Assembly (NCBI RefSeq): GCF_009708005.2
Contig: NZ_CP052758.1
Span: 62,001 to 126,000, forward strand
DNA length: 64,000 nucleotides
Direction of reading: 5' to 3'
DNA from: Cellulosimicrobium protaetiae
Lineage (GTDB): Bacteria; Actinomycetota; Actinomycetes; Actinomycetales; Cellulomonadaceae
The notes beneath the pieces were generated by a model that saw only the letters and a program-made list of their open reading frames with translations, had not been told where the DNA came from and searched no databases. A program made the translations under genes and the position numbers. Shown here one piece after another: positions 41,724 to 48,861 of this stretch. The number at the start of each line of letters is the position of its first letter. Within the stretch, counting starts at the first letter, position 1.

Positions 41724-42514
41724 TGGACGAGTTCCTGCGCTGGGTTCCCATCGGGATCTCCGCGGCGGCGCTGTGGGTGGGAGTCGTGAACTGGCGTCGC
41801 ACGTCGCGTCTGGATCGGTGGCAGCACGCGGGGTCAGTGACGGTGTACGAGACGTGGGTTCTCGGCGAGATCAACGCCGAGAACCACCCCGAGGTTGTCG
41901 TGCGTAACGACGGAAACACGACCGTGCAGCTCCTCAACTTCGGACTCGCCTACGGCAGCTGGTGGGTGACTGATCGCCATCGGCCCGAGACGTGGGCGGT
42001 GCTCCCTCTCCCGCTGCATGGTTCGATCCGGCCCGGTGAGGAACTGCGATGCCCGGCGCCGGACCCGATCAGCTTCTACGACCGGTCGTTCCCTTTCAGC
42101 GACCTTGGCCCAGTCGCGACGATCGAGGACGTCAACGCTCGACGCTGGGTCATCACACGAGTAGATCGCCGGCCTGCGCCCAGCCCTCACCGTCCGCCTC
42201 GACGGCGTGACGCGTGGTTCGAACGACAGTCGTGGTGGGAGCGATGGGACGAGCGGTTGACGACCCGGGCCATGCGCGCTGTGGAGAAGTCACCCGGGCG
42301 CTGGCACCCCGTTCCGATGCTCATCGACTGGGTGTGGGGGTGGAGGCCTGGATCGGAGGAGCCCACGATGGGTCCGCTGAAGCAACCACGCGCCTGGCGC
42401 TACGCGAACGGCGCCGAGTGGCGGGTACCGCGCATCGACACCGTGCCGCACTACACCTGGCGCGACGGACTGCCCGCGGTGCCGACGCCTCCGCCCCCAC
42501 CCCCGGCAAAGTAG
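41720..42514 (+). CDS. Membrane-anchored protein, unknown
   Basis: The 264-residue product has one N-terminal membrane helix (about 6-25, LRWVPIGISAAALWVGVVNW) and a beta-rich region (VTVYETWVLGEINAENHPEV, VVRNDGNTTVQLLNFGLAYG) that resembles an Ig-like fold. A Trp/Arg-rich second half and a poly-Pro end follow. The GTG start overlaps the resolvase stop (GTGA); ATG 41723 is an alternative. The function is unknown. Confidence 0.6.
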   Translation: MMDEFLRWVPIGISAAALWVGVVNWRRTSRLDRWQHAGSVTVYETWVLGEINAENHPEVVVRNDGNTTVQLLNFGLAYGSWWVTDRHRPETWAVLPLPLHGSIRPGEELRCPAPDPISFYDRSFPFSDLGPVATIEDVNARRWVITRVDRRPAPSPHRPPRRRDAWFERQSWWERWDERLTTRAMRAVEKSPGRWHPVPMLIDWVWGWRPGSEEPTMGPLKQPRAWRYANGAEWRVPRIDTVPHYTWRDGLPAVPTPPPPPPAK

Positions 42515-42531
42515 GACCAACACCCGATTTA

Positions 42532-42541
42532 CGTATACGCT
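42532..42541 (+). promoter_or_regulatory. Leaderless promoter and palindrome before the toxin-antitoxin pair
   Basis: The palindrome CGTATACG (42532-42539) overlaps a TACGCT -10 box (42536-42541) six bases before the antitoxin ATG. This is a natural place for antitoxin autorepression. Confidence 0.45.
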
Positions 42542-42547
42542 ATTGCC

Positions 42548-42814
42548 ATGAGCGGTGAGCGGAAGGTGCGCGGGAAGGACGTCGACGACGGCCAGATCCA
42601 GGCTTGGGCCGACGAGGCCGAGGCCGGCTATGACGTCAAGTCGTTGCGTCGACGCGGACGCCCAGCCGCCGGAGACGGGCCCGGGGTTGTCGTGACCGTG
42701 CGCCTGGACGCCCCGACACTAGCCGCGCTCACCGAGCGGGCAGAGGCCGAAGGGCTGCCAAACCGCACAGAGGCGATCCGGGCCGCGGTCCGCGCGTGGA
42801 CGCACGTCGCGTGA
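42548..42814 (+). CDS. Ribbon-helix-helix antitoxin
   Basis: The 88-residue product has a charged N-terminus (QIQAWADEAEAGYDVKSLRR) and a C-terminal ribbon-helix-helix DNA-binding domain (VVVTVRLDAPTLAALTERAE, LPNRTEAIRAAVRAW). Type II antitoxins of this design bind their toxin through one end and their own promoter through the other. It overlaps the toxin gene as GTGA. Confidence 0.82.
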   Translation: MSGERKVRGKDVDDGQIQAWADEAEAGYDVKSLRRRGRPAAGDGPGVVVTVRLDAPTLAALTERAEAEGLPNRTEAIRAAVRAWTHVA

Positions 42815-43065
42815 AGCTCCACGCCTCGGCACGTAAGCACTTCAAGCGGGACAGATTGAGCGAGACCGGGGTCCTCCTTGCTGCGCAGCAGCCTGCCTAC
42901 CGTGCGCCGCTCGACGACGAGGACGACCCTCGCCGCTGGCTCTTGCTCGGGTTCGACGACACCGGCCGACTCCTCGAGCTCGTCGTGCTCATCTTCGACT
43001 CAGGCGACGAGCTGCTGATCCACGCGATGAAGGCGCGCCAGCAGTACTTCGACCTCCTGGGCTAG
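42811..43065 (+). CDS. BrnT-like toxin candidate
   Basis: The 84-residue product (VKLHASARKHFKRDRLSE, WLLLGFDDTGRLLELVVLIF, DELLIHAMKARQQYFDLLG) matches a small-toxin pattern in which LGxD..GRLLELVV and xIHAMxAR motifs recur. This is akin to BrnT-type ribonucleases paired with ribbon-helix-helix antitoxins. GTG 42811 is chosen because it overlaps the antitoxin stop by four bases; GTG 42796 is possible. Its TAG stop is shared with the convergent gene in a CTAG palindrome (43062-43065). Confidence 0.72.
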   Translation: MKLHASARKHFKRDRLSETGVLLAAQQPAYRAPLDDEDDPRRWLLLGFDDTGRLLELVVLIFDSGDELLIHAMKARQQYFDLLG

Positions 43066-43427
43066 TGAGAGGACGCCTTCATCGTGTAGCCAACACCGAG
43101 AGAGACCAGGCTCACCGCTGCGACGGCGGCACAGACCCACGTCCAGCCGTTCGGGGGAAGCGCGGTAAGCCAGAACGTCAGGAGACCTCCACCACTGACG
43201 CCAAGGAAGCCCCACCCTGCTTCAGTTAAGAACCCCGCCATCCGTGGGACGCCTCGTCCGATTCTCAGTTGCTGGGCGGCATGTTCAACATGGCGAGGCC
43301 CCACCGTGTCGGCAGCGGAACGGTCAGCTACTCGCTCTGCGGTGGCGAAGAGCTCCTGAGCTTCCTCGTCGAGTGCTTTCGCAGCCGCCGCTTCCGCCCC
43401 TGCCGACCAAGTGAACGGCTTAACCAT
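43062..43427 (-). CDS. Small membrane protein with histone-fold-like N-terminus, unknown
   Basis: The 121-residue product has a helical N-terminus (AAAAKALDEEAQELFATAER, VADRSAADTVGPRHVEHAAQ) reminiscent of a histone-like helix pair, and two membrane helices (GWGFLGVSGGGLLTFWLTAL, TWVCAAVAAVSLVSLGVGYT). ATG 43427 lies inside the previous gene, which ends at 43420, so the two are coupled. The function is unknown. Confidence 0.6.
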   Translation of the reverse strand: MVKPFTWSAGAEAAAAKALDEEAQELFATAERVADRSAADTVGPRHVEHAAQQLRIGRGVPRMAGFLTEAGWGFLGVSGGGLLTFWLTALPPNGWTWVCAAVAAVSLVSLGVGYTMKASSH

Positions 43428-43845
43428 CCAGGGCCGCCCTTCTCCGGCGCATGTTTGAGTGCCGAGTCCATGCATCGAGCGCTGCACGAGAGGCCCGCTC
43501 ACGCCGCTTTCGTCGCGCCCGAGACCGTTTGCTGAACCGGATGACCGTCACCACGAGCATGAGAAGCGCGACCGCAACCACGAAGCCCGTCACCATCACC
43601 AAGGCCGACTTTTGGTCCGTGAAGTCGACAGAGTCCCCCAGGCCGAGAGCAGTCAGCACGCCAGCTCCGAGGGCCAGGGTGGACGTCAGGAACGTCGCCG
43701 TCCACTCCCGGAAAGCTCTGTACCGGCGCTCAGAGCGTGCCGTCTCTGTGAGCTTCGTTCGGAACTGATCGACGTCCTCAACAGGGCCCTCTTCGAACTC
43801 CACGCCAAACCCCAGGACCTGCCATGATGATTTGCGCCTGGTCAT
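43420..43845 (-). CDS. Two-helix membrane protein, unknown
   Basis: The 141-residue product has a polar N-terminus (MTRRKSSWQVLGFGVEFEEG) and two membrane helices (about 58-77, ATFLTSTLALGAGVLTALGL, and 88-108, VMVTGFVVAVALLMLVVTVI), with a very basic C-terminal tail. The start at 43845 is set by TACCGT six bases upstream (leaderless); an upstream in-frame ATG at 43920 lacks any signal. It is paired with the next small membrane gene. Confidence 0.62.
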   Translation of the reverse strand: MTRRKSSWQVLGFGVEFEEGPVEDVDQFRTKLTETARSERRYRAFREWTATFLTSTLALGAGVLTALGLGDSVDFTDQKSALVMVTGFVVAVALLMLVVTVIRFSKRSRARRKRRERASRAALDAWTRHSNMRRRRAALDG

Positions 43846-43876
43846 GTACGAACGGTAGTCCGTGCGGACGAGGCCG

Positions 43877-44164
43877 CTACGCGGCGGGGTCGTCGAGGCG
43901 GGAGAGGTCGACGCCGGCATCCCGGGCTTCTTTCAGCCGGGTGGAGACGAGGCCAGGGCTCACGCTGAGCTGACGCGCGATCGCGCGCACACCGAGGCCC
44001 CGACGGTGTAGCTCGATGATCTGTGCCCGCCGCTCGTCGGCGCGGGCTTCGTAGACGCGCCGATCCTCCGCGACGGTGTAGCGGATCGTGCGCTCGGAGA
44101 CACCGAACTTGCGCGCGAGCTCAGAGGCTGTGCCCCGTCGTTTGGGGCGGACTGGGGTAGTCAT
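43877..44164 (-). CDS. Small HTH protein coupled to the replicase (RepB-like)
   Basis: The 95-residue product contains two helix-turn-helix-like segments: ASELARKFGVSERTIRYTVA and GVRAIARQLSVSPGLVSTRL. Its ATG overlaps the replicase stop (ATGA). A replicase followed by a small DNA-binding protein is the arrangement of pAL5000-like theta replicons, where the small protein binds the origin. Confidence 0.78.
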   Translation of the reverse strand: MTTPVRPKRRGTASELARKFGVSERTIRYTVAEDRRVYEARADERRAQIIELHRRGLGVRAIARQLSVSPGLVSTRLKEARDAGVDLSRLDDPAA

Positions 44165-45069
44165 GACTCCCCCAGGATCGCAGCTGCACGGGCCGCTACG
44201 CGCGCTTGACGGGTCTCAGCGGACTTCCGCCCACCTTTCCGCCCGCGGGCGGATTGGATCGCGACGAACGTGGCTCCGTAGACCGCCTCACCGTCCGCCC
44301 ACATGGTGATCCAACGGTGGATGCTCGCGGCGATCGCGCGCGCTTCTGAGGCCGGCAGCGGCTCGGAGAACTCGACGTTACGCGCGTTGACCTCCGCGTG
44401 GATCGCGGAGGCAAGGCCCTCGGGGTCCCCGAAGTGGTGGCGCAGAGCGCGGTAGGCCCAGTGCCGGGCGGACTCGAACAGGGAGCAGTTACGGCCGAGG
44501 CCGACGACCTCACCGCGGCGCTTCGTGCCCTCACGCCACCGTGGCGGCGGCATGTGGTCGCCTAACTCTTCTTCGAGCTGCGCCAGGTCCCACGTGTTCG
44601 TGTGCAGCCACTCGGCTTCCCACGAGTCGTGCAGGGGGTTCTTCGTCATGAGGCCCGAGTAAGCCTTGTCACCGTCGAGCGCGCGGCGCAGGCCCTCGGT
44701 CACGGCGGCCGCGTAGGCGAGCGGCTTGCGCCGCGCGTACTCGGTGCGGGTGACTGCCTCAGCCAACGTCCAGATCGCGTGCGCGTGGCCGTTGCGAGGG
44801 TTCGAGACGATCGCGTTGGGCAGCGGGTGCGAGCCGACCGACGACAGCGCGCGCAGCGCGGCGTCTGGGTGGTCGACGTCGACGACCAGGAGGTTCGACA
44901 TGCCGGCGGGGTTGGTCTCGATGTAGCGGTGACCGAGCGCGATCGGGCGCGGACGACGGTAGATGCCGGCGGCGAGGTCGTTGGTCGAGTAGGGGAACAA
45001 AGGAAGCCACATCTGCTCCCACTGCTCGCCCGTGGTCGCGGTGGCGTCCTCGGCCGCGCTCGTCGTCAT
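44161..45069 (-). CDS. repA: Plasmid replicase, pAL5000/ColE2 RepA type
   Basis: The 302-residue product matches the plasmid-replicase pattern: LFPYSTNDLAAGIYRRPR, ALGHRYIETNPAGMSNLLVV with the DVDHP acidic motif, AIVSNPRNGHAHAIWTL, SGLMTKNPLHDSWEAEWLHT, and a C-terminal PriCT-like part followed by a DNA-binding tail (RGRKGGRKSAETRQARVAAR). Such enzymes prime theta replication at their own origin. ATG 45069 is used; a -10-like GAGTGT is seven bases upstream. It makes region B a replicon, or one that carries a second, possibly inactive, replicon. Confidence 0.85.
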   Translation of the reverse strand: MTTSAAEDATATTGEQWEQMWLPLFPYSTNDLAAGIYRRPRPIALGHRYIETNPAGMSNLLVVDVDHPDAALRALSSVGSHPLPNAIVSNPRNGHAHAIWTLAEAVTRTEYARRKPLAYAAAVTEGLRRALDGDKAYSGLMTKNPLHDSWEAEWLHTNTWDLAQLEEELGDHMPPPRWREGTKRRGEVVGLGRNCSLFESARHWAYRALRHHFGDPEGLASAIHAEVNARNVEFSEPLPASEARAIAASIHRWITMWADGEAVYGATFVAIQSARGRKGGRKSAETRQARVAARAAAILGES

Positions 45070-45075
45070 GGCGGC

Positions 45076-45125
45076 AACACTCTCGCGCCGACGTCCAGAT
45101 GCCGGCGCGACACGTCGCGGGTGTT
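45076..45125. other. Candidate replication origin/control region
   Basis: Nested inverted repeats lie directly upstream of the replicase: AACAC (45076-45080) with GTGTT (45121-45125) around TCGCGCCG (45083-45090) and CGGCGCGA (45103-45110). In related plasmids the origin lies next to repA. No iterons were identified, so this is tentative. Confidence 0.35.
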
Positions 45126-45240
45126 CAAGGTAGGACTCGGAGCGGAGCGTAGGCCCTCCCGGCACCGGGAGCCGCGCCCACCGAGCTACTCGTCGCGCTT
45201 CGGCGCGGTCGCGGGGCGCCTTCGTGCAGGATGAGTGCCC

Positions 45241-46086
45241 ATGAAGTCACCACCCGTCCGCCGGGGCGGCGACATCGACCTCGGGCACCTCCTGCTCGCC
45301 GCAGGCGTCGAGCTCGACACCACCATCGTCATCCGGCACACCTACAACCCCGACGGGCTCACCGGCCCCCACGACCTCACCACGCAGAAGGTCCACGCCT
45401 ACACGCGACGCCAGGGATTCCGGAAGTTCCCCGCCGCCCCGCCCAAGCACTGGCTCATCTTCGTGACCGACGGCGGCTTGCGCTCACGCTTCCTGACTGC
45501 CTACGACAACCGCGGCGAAGTGACCGCTGAGCGGACTGCGACCCACCGCAGCTTCGACCTCGAACCTTCCGACCTGCTCACTACCCTCCGTGGGCGCCTC
45601 GTGGTCCAGTGGTCCAAGGACGCCGTGAACTGGGTCAAGCAGGGCCGCGCTGCGGCGCAGTTCACCGTCCTCGAGATCGCGGATCCCGCCGAGGTGACCT
45701 TCCCTGGCTTCGACAGGCTCGTGATCGACTACGCCACCCTCCTCGACGTCGTCGAGAGCTCGCGCTACCGCTCCTGGCAGGCGGCGCTCGCCTCCGTCCA
45801 GGCCATCTACCTCATCACCGACTCCCGCACCGGCCAGCACTACGTCGGCAAGGCCGACGGCGGCGAACGACTGCTCGGGCGCTGGAACACGTACGCCCGT
45901 ACCGGCCACGGCGGCAACGTCGCCCTCACCGCGCTCGCCGGCCTCGACCCCGACCACGTCCGCGACTTCCGGTTCAGCATCCTGCGAGTCTTCGGCCCCG
46001 ACACGCCTCGCGTAGATGTCGACACCGCCGAGGAGCACTTCAAGCGCGCCCTCATGACCCGAGAGTTCGGCCTCAACCGCAACTGA
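45241..46086 (+). CDS. GIY-YIG nuclease-domain protein
   Basis: The 281-residue product has an N-terminal domain of unknown type (DTTIVIRHTYNPDGLTGPHD, KHWLIFVTDGGLRSRFLTAY) and a C-terminal GIY-YIG domain (about 183-265; AIYLITDSRTGQHYVGKADG, RWNTYARTGHGGNVAL, FRFSILRVF with the conserved Arg, and the late Glu in TAEEHFKRAL). GIY-YIG enzymes cut DNA in repair, homing and restriction. ATG 45241 is chosen; GTG 45235 is next best. It is followed 26 bp later by a PD-(D/E)XK-like gene, so the two may form a defence pair. Confidence 0.78.
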   Translation: MKSPPVRRGGDIDLGHLLLAAGVELDTTIVIRHTYNPDGLTGPHDLTTQKVHAYTRRQGFRKFPAAPPKHWLIFVTDGGLRSRFLTAYDNRGEVTAERTATHRSFDLEPSDLLTTLRGRLVVQWSKDAVNWVKQGRAAAQFTVLEIADPAEVTFPGFDRLVIDYATLLDVVESSRYRSWQAALASVQAIYLITDSRTGQHYVGKADGGERLLGRWNTYARTGHGGNVALTALAGLDPDHVRDFRFSILRVFGPDTPRVDVDTAEEHFKRALMTREFGLNRN

Positions 46087-46112
46087 CCCACCCCGCCGCT
46101 ACCGTCGTCGTC

Positions 46113-46580
46113 ATGCTCGACACCAGCGCCCTGCCTCTGCGCGAACTCCTCGCCACGTCGATCGCGATCTCCACCGAGCTCCGGCGTCGTGGCTACGTCC
46201 GCACCGGCACCTCGCTCGCCGGCGAGCTCATGGAGCACGTCGTCGCTGCCGCGTACGACGCCCGCCTCGAGGCCCCTATCAACGCAGGCTGGGACGCCGT
46301 CACGAACGACGGAACGCGCATCCAGGTCAAGACCCGGTTCCTCGAACCCGGAGCCCGCCGACCCTTCACGTTCAAGACGCTCGACTTCGACATCGCCGTC
46401 ATCGTCTGGATCAACGCCGCCAGCTTCACCATCGACTGGGCCCGGGAGATCCCCCGCGTCGAGCTCGAGGCGATCGTGGCACCGCACTCCGCGGGCTTTC
46501 GGCTCTCCGCCTCCCGGACGATCGCCCACGAGGCGGACGTGACCAGTCGACTCCGCGCCGCCTTCGACGCGTTGGCGTGA
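46113..46580 (+). CDS. PD-(D/E)XK-nuclease-like protein
   Basis: The 155-residue product has the order expected of restriction-endonuclease-fold proteins: GELMEHVVAAAYDARLE (conserved Glu helix), GWDAVTNDGTRIQVKTRFLE (Asp, then Q-x-K) and FDIAVIVWINAASFTIDWA. A TACCGT box is seven bases before the ATG, so it may be transcribed separately from the GIY-YIG gene. Standalone proteins of this type appear in defence regions; the target is unknown. Confidence 0.6.
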   Translation: MLDTSALPLRELLATSIAISTELRRRGYVRTGTSLAGELMEHVVAAAYDARLEAPINAGWDAVTNDGTRIQVKTRFLEPGARRPFTFKTLDFDIAVIVWINAASFTIDWAREIPRVELEAIVAPHSAGFRLSASRTIAHEADVTSRLRAAFDALA

Positions 46581-46693
46581 ACGCGCCACGCGCGGGCACT
46601 CTGCAGACGACCTACCGACAGGGCTGGACGGAGCCCAGCAGCAACGCCGCGACAACGCTGCGTCACCCCCACTCCCAGCGCGCCCGACCTACC

Positions 46694-46924
46694 TCATCTC
46701 GTCAGCACGCCAACGACCGCATGCAGCATCGCCCACCCCAGCGCGACGAACGCCCACAGGCGCGCGCGCCCGATCAGCGCCGTCGCGCCCGGCTCCCGGT
46801 CCTCGACACCAGCGTCGACCTTCTCGACGTGCCCCATCACGCGCCGGATCTGGATCCGCGCGACGAGCATCATCACGAGCCAGACGCCGAGCCAGACCCC
46901 CTGCACCACCTGGCCGACGCTCAC
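46694..46924 (-). CDS. Small two-helix membrane protein
   Basis: The 76-residue product has an N-terminal helix (VVQGVWLGVWLVMMLVARIQ) and a C-terminal helix (LWAFVALGWAMLHAVVGVLT) separated by a charged loop. GTG 46924 overlaps the previous stop (GTGA), so it is coupled to the 66-residue gene upstream. The function is unknown. Confidence 0.6.
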   Translation of the reverse strand: MSVGQVVQGVWLGVWLVMMLVARIQIRRVMGHVEKVDAGVEDREPGATALIGRARLWAFVALGWAMLHAVVGVLTR

Positions 46925-47121
46925 GACGTGGCATCCTCCGGGTCCGACTCGGCCTGGACCTTGCGCAGGAGCGCGCGCCCCTCAGGGTCGCCCTCCGTCG
47001 CCTGCTCCAGGAGCTCGCGCACGTACGCCCGCCCCTCCTCGCCCCGCAGGATCCGCTTCCCGCGCCCGATCTGCCGCGCGTCGGACTCGGCCCAGGCCGA
47101 TAGCTCGTCGTAGTCGACCAT
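46921..47121 (-). CDS. 66-residue charged protein, unknown
   Basis: A helical, acidic product (DYDELSAWAESDARQIGRGK, AYVRELLEQATEGDPEGRAL). GGGGAGGAGC precedes the ATG. It forms a two-gene unit with the small membrane protein at 46694. No family is recognised. Confidence 0.6.
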   Translation of the reverse strand: MVDYDELSAWAESDARQIGRGKRILRGEEGRAYVRELLEQATEGDPEGRALLRKVQAESDPEDATS

Positions 47122-47264
47122 CCCGGTCAGCTCCTCCCCAAGGGTGCGGCGATCGAGCCCAGCCTCTCAGACCCCGCCCACGACACCCGGAGGCTGGCCT
47201 CTCGGGTGTCAGCGGCGCCTGGCAGGGTGCGAACGTCCGTTCCAACAAGCAGGGGAGAGTCACG

Positions 47265-47555
47265 ATGGCAGACGAGAGCAGCACCAGCCAGGCACTGCTG
47301 ATCCTGGAAGCCCTTGCGCGGGTGCTCGAGTCCGCAGAAGACGGCCTCACCGGGATCGAGGACGCGAAGCTGCACGCCGGCTACACCCGCGCGGCGGCGG
47401 AAGCCGTCATGCGCGACGCCGGGATCACCGCCGAGCAGCGCAAGGCCGCCGAGGAGTGGGGGCTGAACGAGTGGGTGAACTCGCTCATCACGATCTTGTA
47501 CCCGGGCGAGCAGGTCGAGGCGCGCCACGCCCAGCTGCTCCAGCAGCAGAGCTGA
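47265..47555 (+). CDS. 96-residue helical protein, unknown
   Basis: The product is helical (ALLILEALARVLESAEDGLT, AAAEAVMRDAGITAEQRKAA, EEWGLNEWVNSLITILYPGE). GGGGAGAG precedes the ATG. It stands alone before the palindrome at 47591. The function is unknown. Confidence 0.6.
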   Translation: MADESSTSQALLILEALARVLESAEDGLTGIEDAKLHAGYTRAAAEAVMRDAGITAEQRKAAEEWGLNEWVNSLITILYPGEQVEARHAQLLQQQS

Positions 47556-47590
47556 GCGCCACCGCAGCTGATCTGACAGGCTGTGTACCG

Positions 47591-47634
47591 GACTGTAGGC
47601 ATCTGTTGCGTATTCACAACAGGTGCCTACAGTC
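47591..47634 (+). promoter_or_regulatory. 18-bp-arm palindrome over the AAA-ATPase promoter
   Basis: GACTGTAGGCATCTGTTG (47591-47608) and its complement (47617-47634, one mismatch) flank an 8-base centre. TTGCGT (47606-47611) and TACAGT (47628-47633), 16 bases apart, form a promoter inside the palindrome, and the ATG follows eight bases later. A protein bound here would shut the promoter completely. Confidence 0.7.
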
Positions 47635-47641
47635 TTGAACC

Positions 47642-48823
47642 ATGGACCTGGTGACCAACCCGTACACGCCGTCCGCCGGGCGCCGCCCGCTCGAGCTCGC
47701 CGGCCGCGACCGCGAGCTCGACGAGATGCGCGTCCTCGTCGCCCGCGCGCAGGTCGGCACAACCGGGCGCGGGCTCGTCCTGAGCGGGCTGCGCGGCGTC
47801 GGCAAGACCGTCCTCCTCCGCGAGCTGCATGCGATCGCGGACGACGCGGGTTGGCTCACCTCCGAGATCGAGGGCTCGCGTCTCACCGGCGCGAAGGCGA
47901 GGTCACGGGCGACCCTCGCTCGTGACCTCGTCGCCAGCGCGCGGCGGCTGCGCTCGCGCACGACCGTGCTCACCGACAAGCTCCGCAGCGCGCTCGAGAC
48001 GATCGGCGCGTTCTCGCTCAAGCTCGGCGTCGCCGGCGTCGAGCTCGGTGTCGAGCGGCGCGAGGGCCGCGCTGACACCGGCGATCTCGGGTTCGACCTC
48101 GAGGAGCTCATCACCGACGCCGCGCCCGCGCTGAGCGAGCAGGGCATCGGGATCGCCGTCTTCGTCGACGAGATGCAGGACCTGGACGCCGAGATGCTCG
48201 GCGCGCTCCTCAGTGCCCAGCACCGCGCGGCGCAGCGCGACATCCCGTTCTACGTCGTCGGCGCCGGTCTGCCCAACCTCCCCGGGGTCCTGGCCGAGTC
48301 GAACTCGTACGCCGAGCGGCAGTTCGACTACCGCACGATCGCCGCCCTCTCCCCCGACGAAGCGCTCCAGGCGCTCGTCGCGCCCGCGGCCGCGCGCGGC
48401 GTCACCTACGAGCAGCGCGCCGCCCAGCTCCTCATCCACGTCACGGACGGATACCCCTACTTCATCCAGGTCTACGGCGACCAGGCCTGGCGGCTGTCGG
48501 TCGGCCCCGACACCATCACGTACACCGACGCGCTCGAGGCCCACGCCGCCGGCACCGAGGCCCTCGACTTCGGGTTCTTCACCTCCCGCTGGGAACGCGC
48601 GACCGACGCCGAGCGCCGCTTCATGCGCGCCATGGCGCAGGACGACGGCCGCTCCGTCGCCAGCGAAGTCATGACCCGCGTCGGCATGCCCGGCACCTCC
48701 CCCGGCCCGTACCGCCGCAGCCTCATCGCCAAGGGACTCATCTACTCCCCCGACCGTGGCCAGCTCGCGTTCACCGTGCCCCACATGGCCGACTACATCT
48801 CCAGGCGCCTCGACGACGACTGA
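47642..48823 (+). CDS. AAA ATPase (ORC/STAND-like ATP-binding protein)
   Basis: The 393-residue product opens with a Cdc6-like N-terminus (NPYTPSAGRRPLELAGRDRE), then Walker A (LSGLRGVGKTVLLREL, about 50), Walker B (GIAVFVDEMQDLDAEML, about 170), a sensor-1-like segment (IPFYVVGAGLPNLPGV) and a C-terminal winged-helix region (about 300-390; SVASEVMTRVGMPGTSPGPY). Proteins of this type are common on actinobacterial mobile elements; some act in defence and some resemble the regulators of transposition. It lies 38 bp before the TnpB/Cas12-like gene, same strand, but that gene has its own -10 box. Possibly autoregulated by the palindrome. Confidence 0.8.
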   Translation: MDLVTNPYTPSAGRRPLELAGRDRELDEMRVLVARAQVGTTGRGLVLSGLRGVGKTVLLRELHAIADDAGWLTSEIEGSRLTGAKARSRATLARDLVASARRLRSRTTVLTDKLRSALETIGAFSLKLGVAGVELGVERREGRADTGDLGFDLEELITDAAPALSEQGIGIAVFVDEMQDLDAEMLGALLSAQHRAAQRDIPFYVVGAGLPNLPGVLAESNSYAERQFDYRTIAALSPDEALQALVAPAAARGVTYEQRAAQLLIHVTDGYPYFIQVYGDQAWRLSVGPDTITYTDALEAHAAGTEALDFGFFTSRWERATDAERRFMRAMAQDDGRSVASEVMTRVGMPGTSPGPYRRSLIAKGLIYSPDRGQLAFTVPHMADYISRRLDDD

Positions 48824-48861
48824 CCACCTCGTGTCAGAGGCCCCCGCTACCCTGCGTCGAC

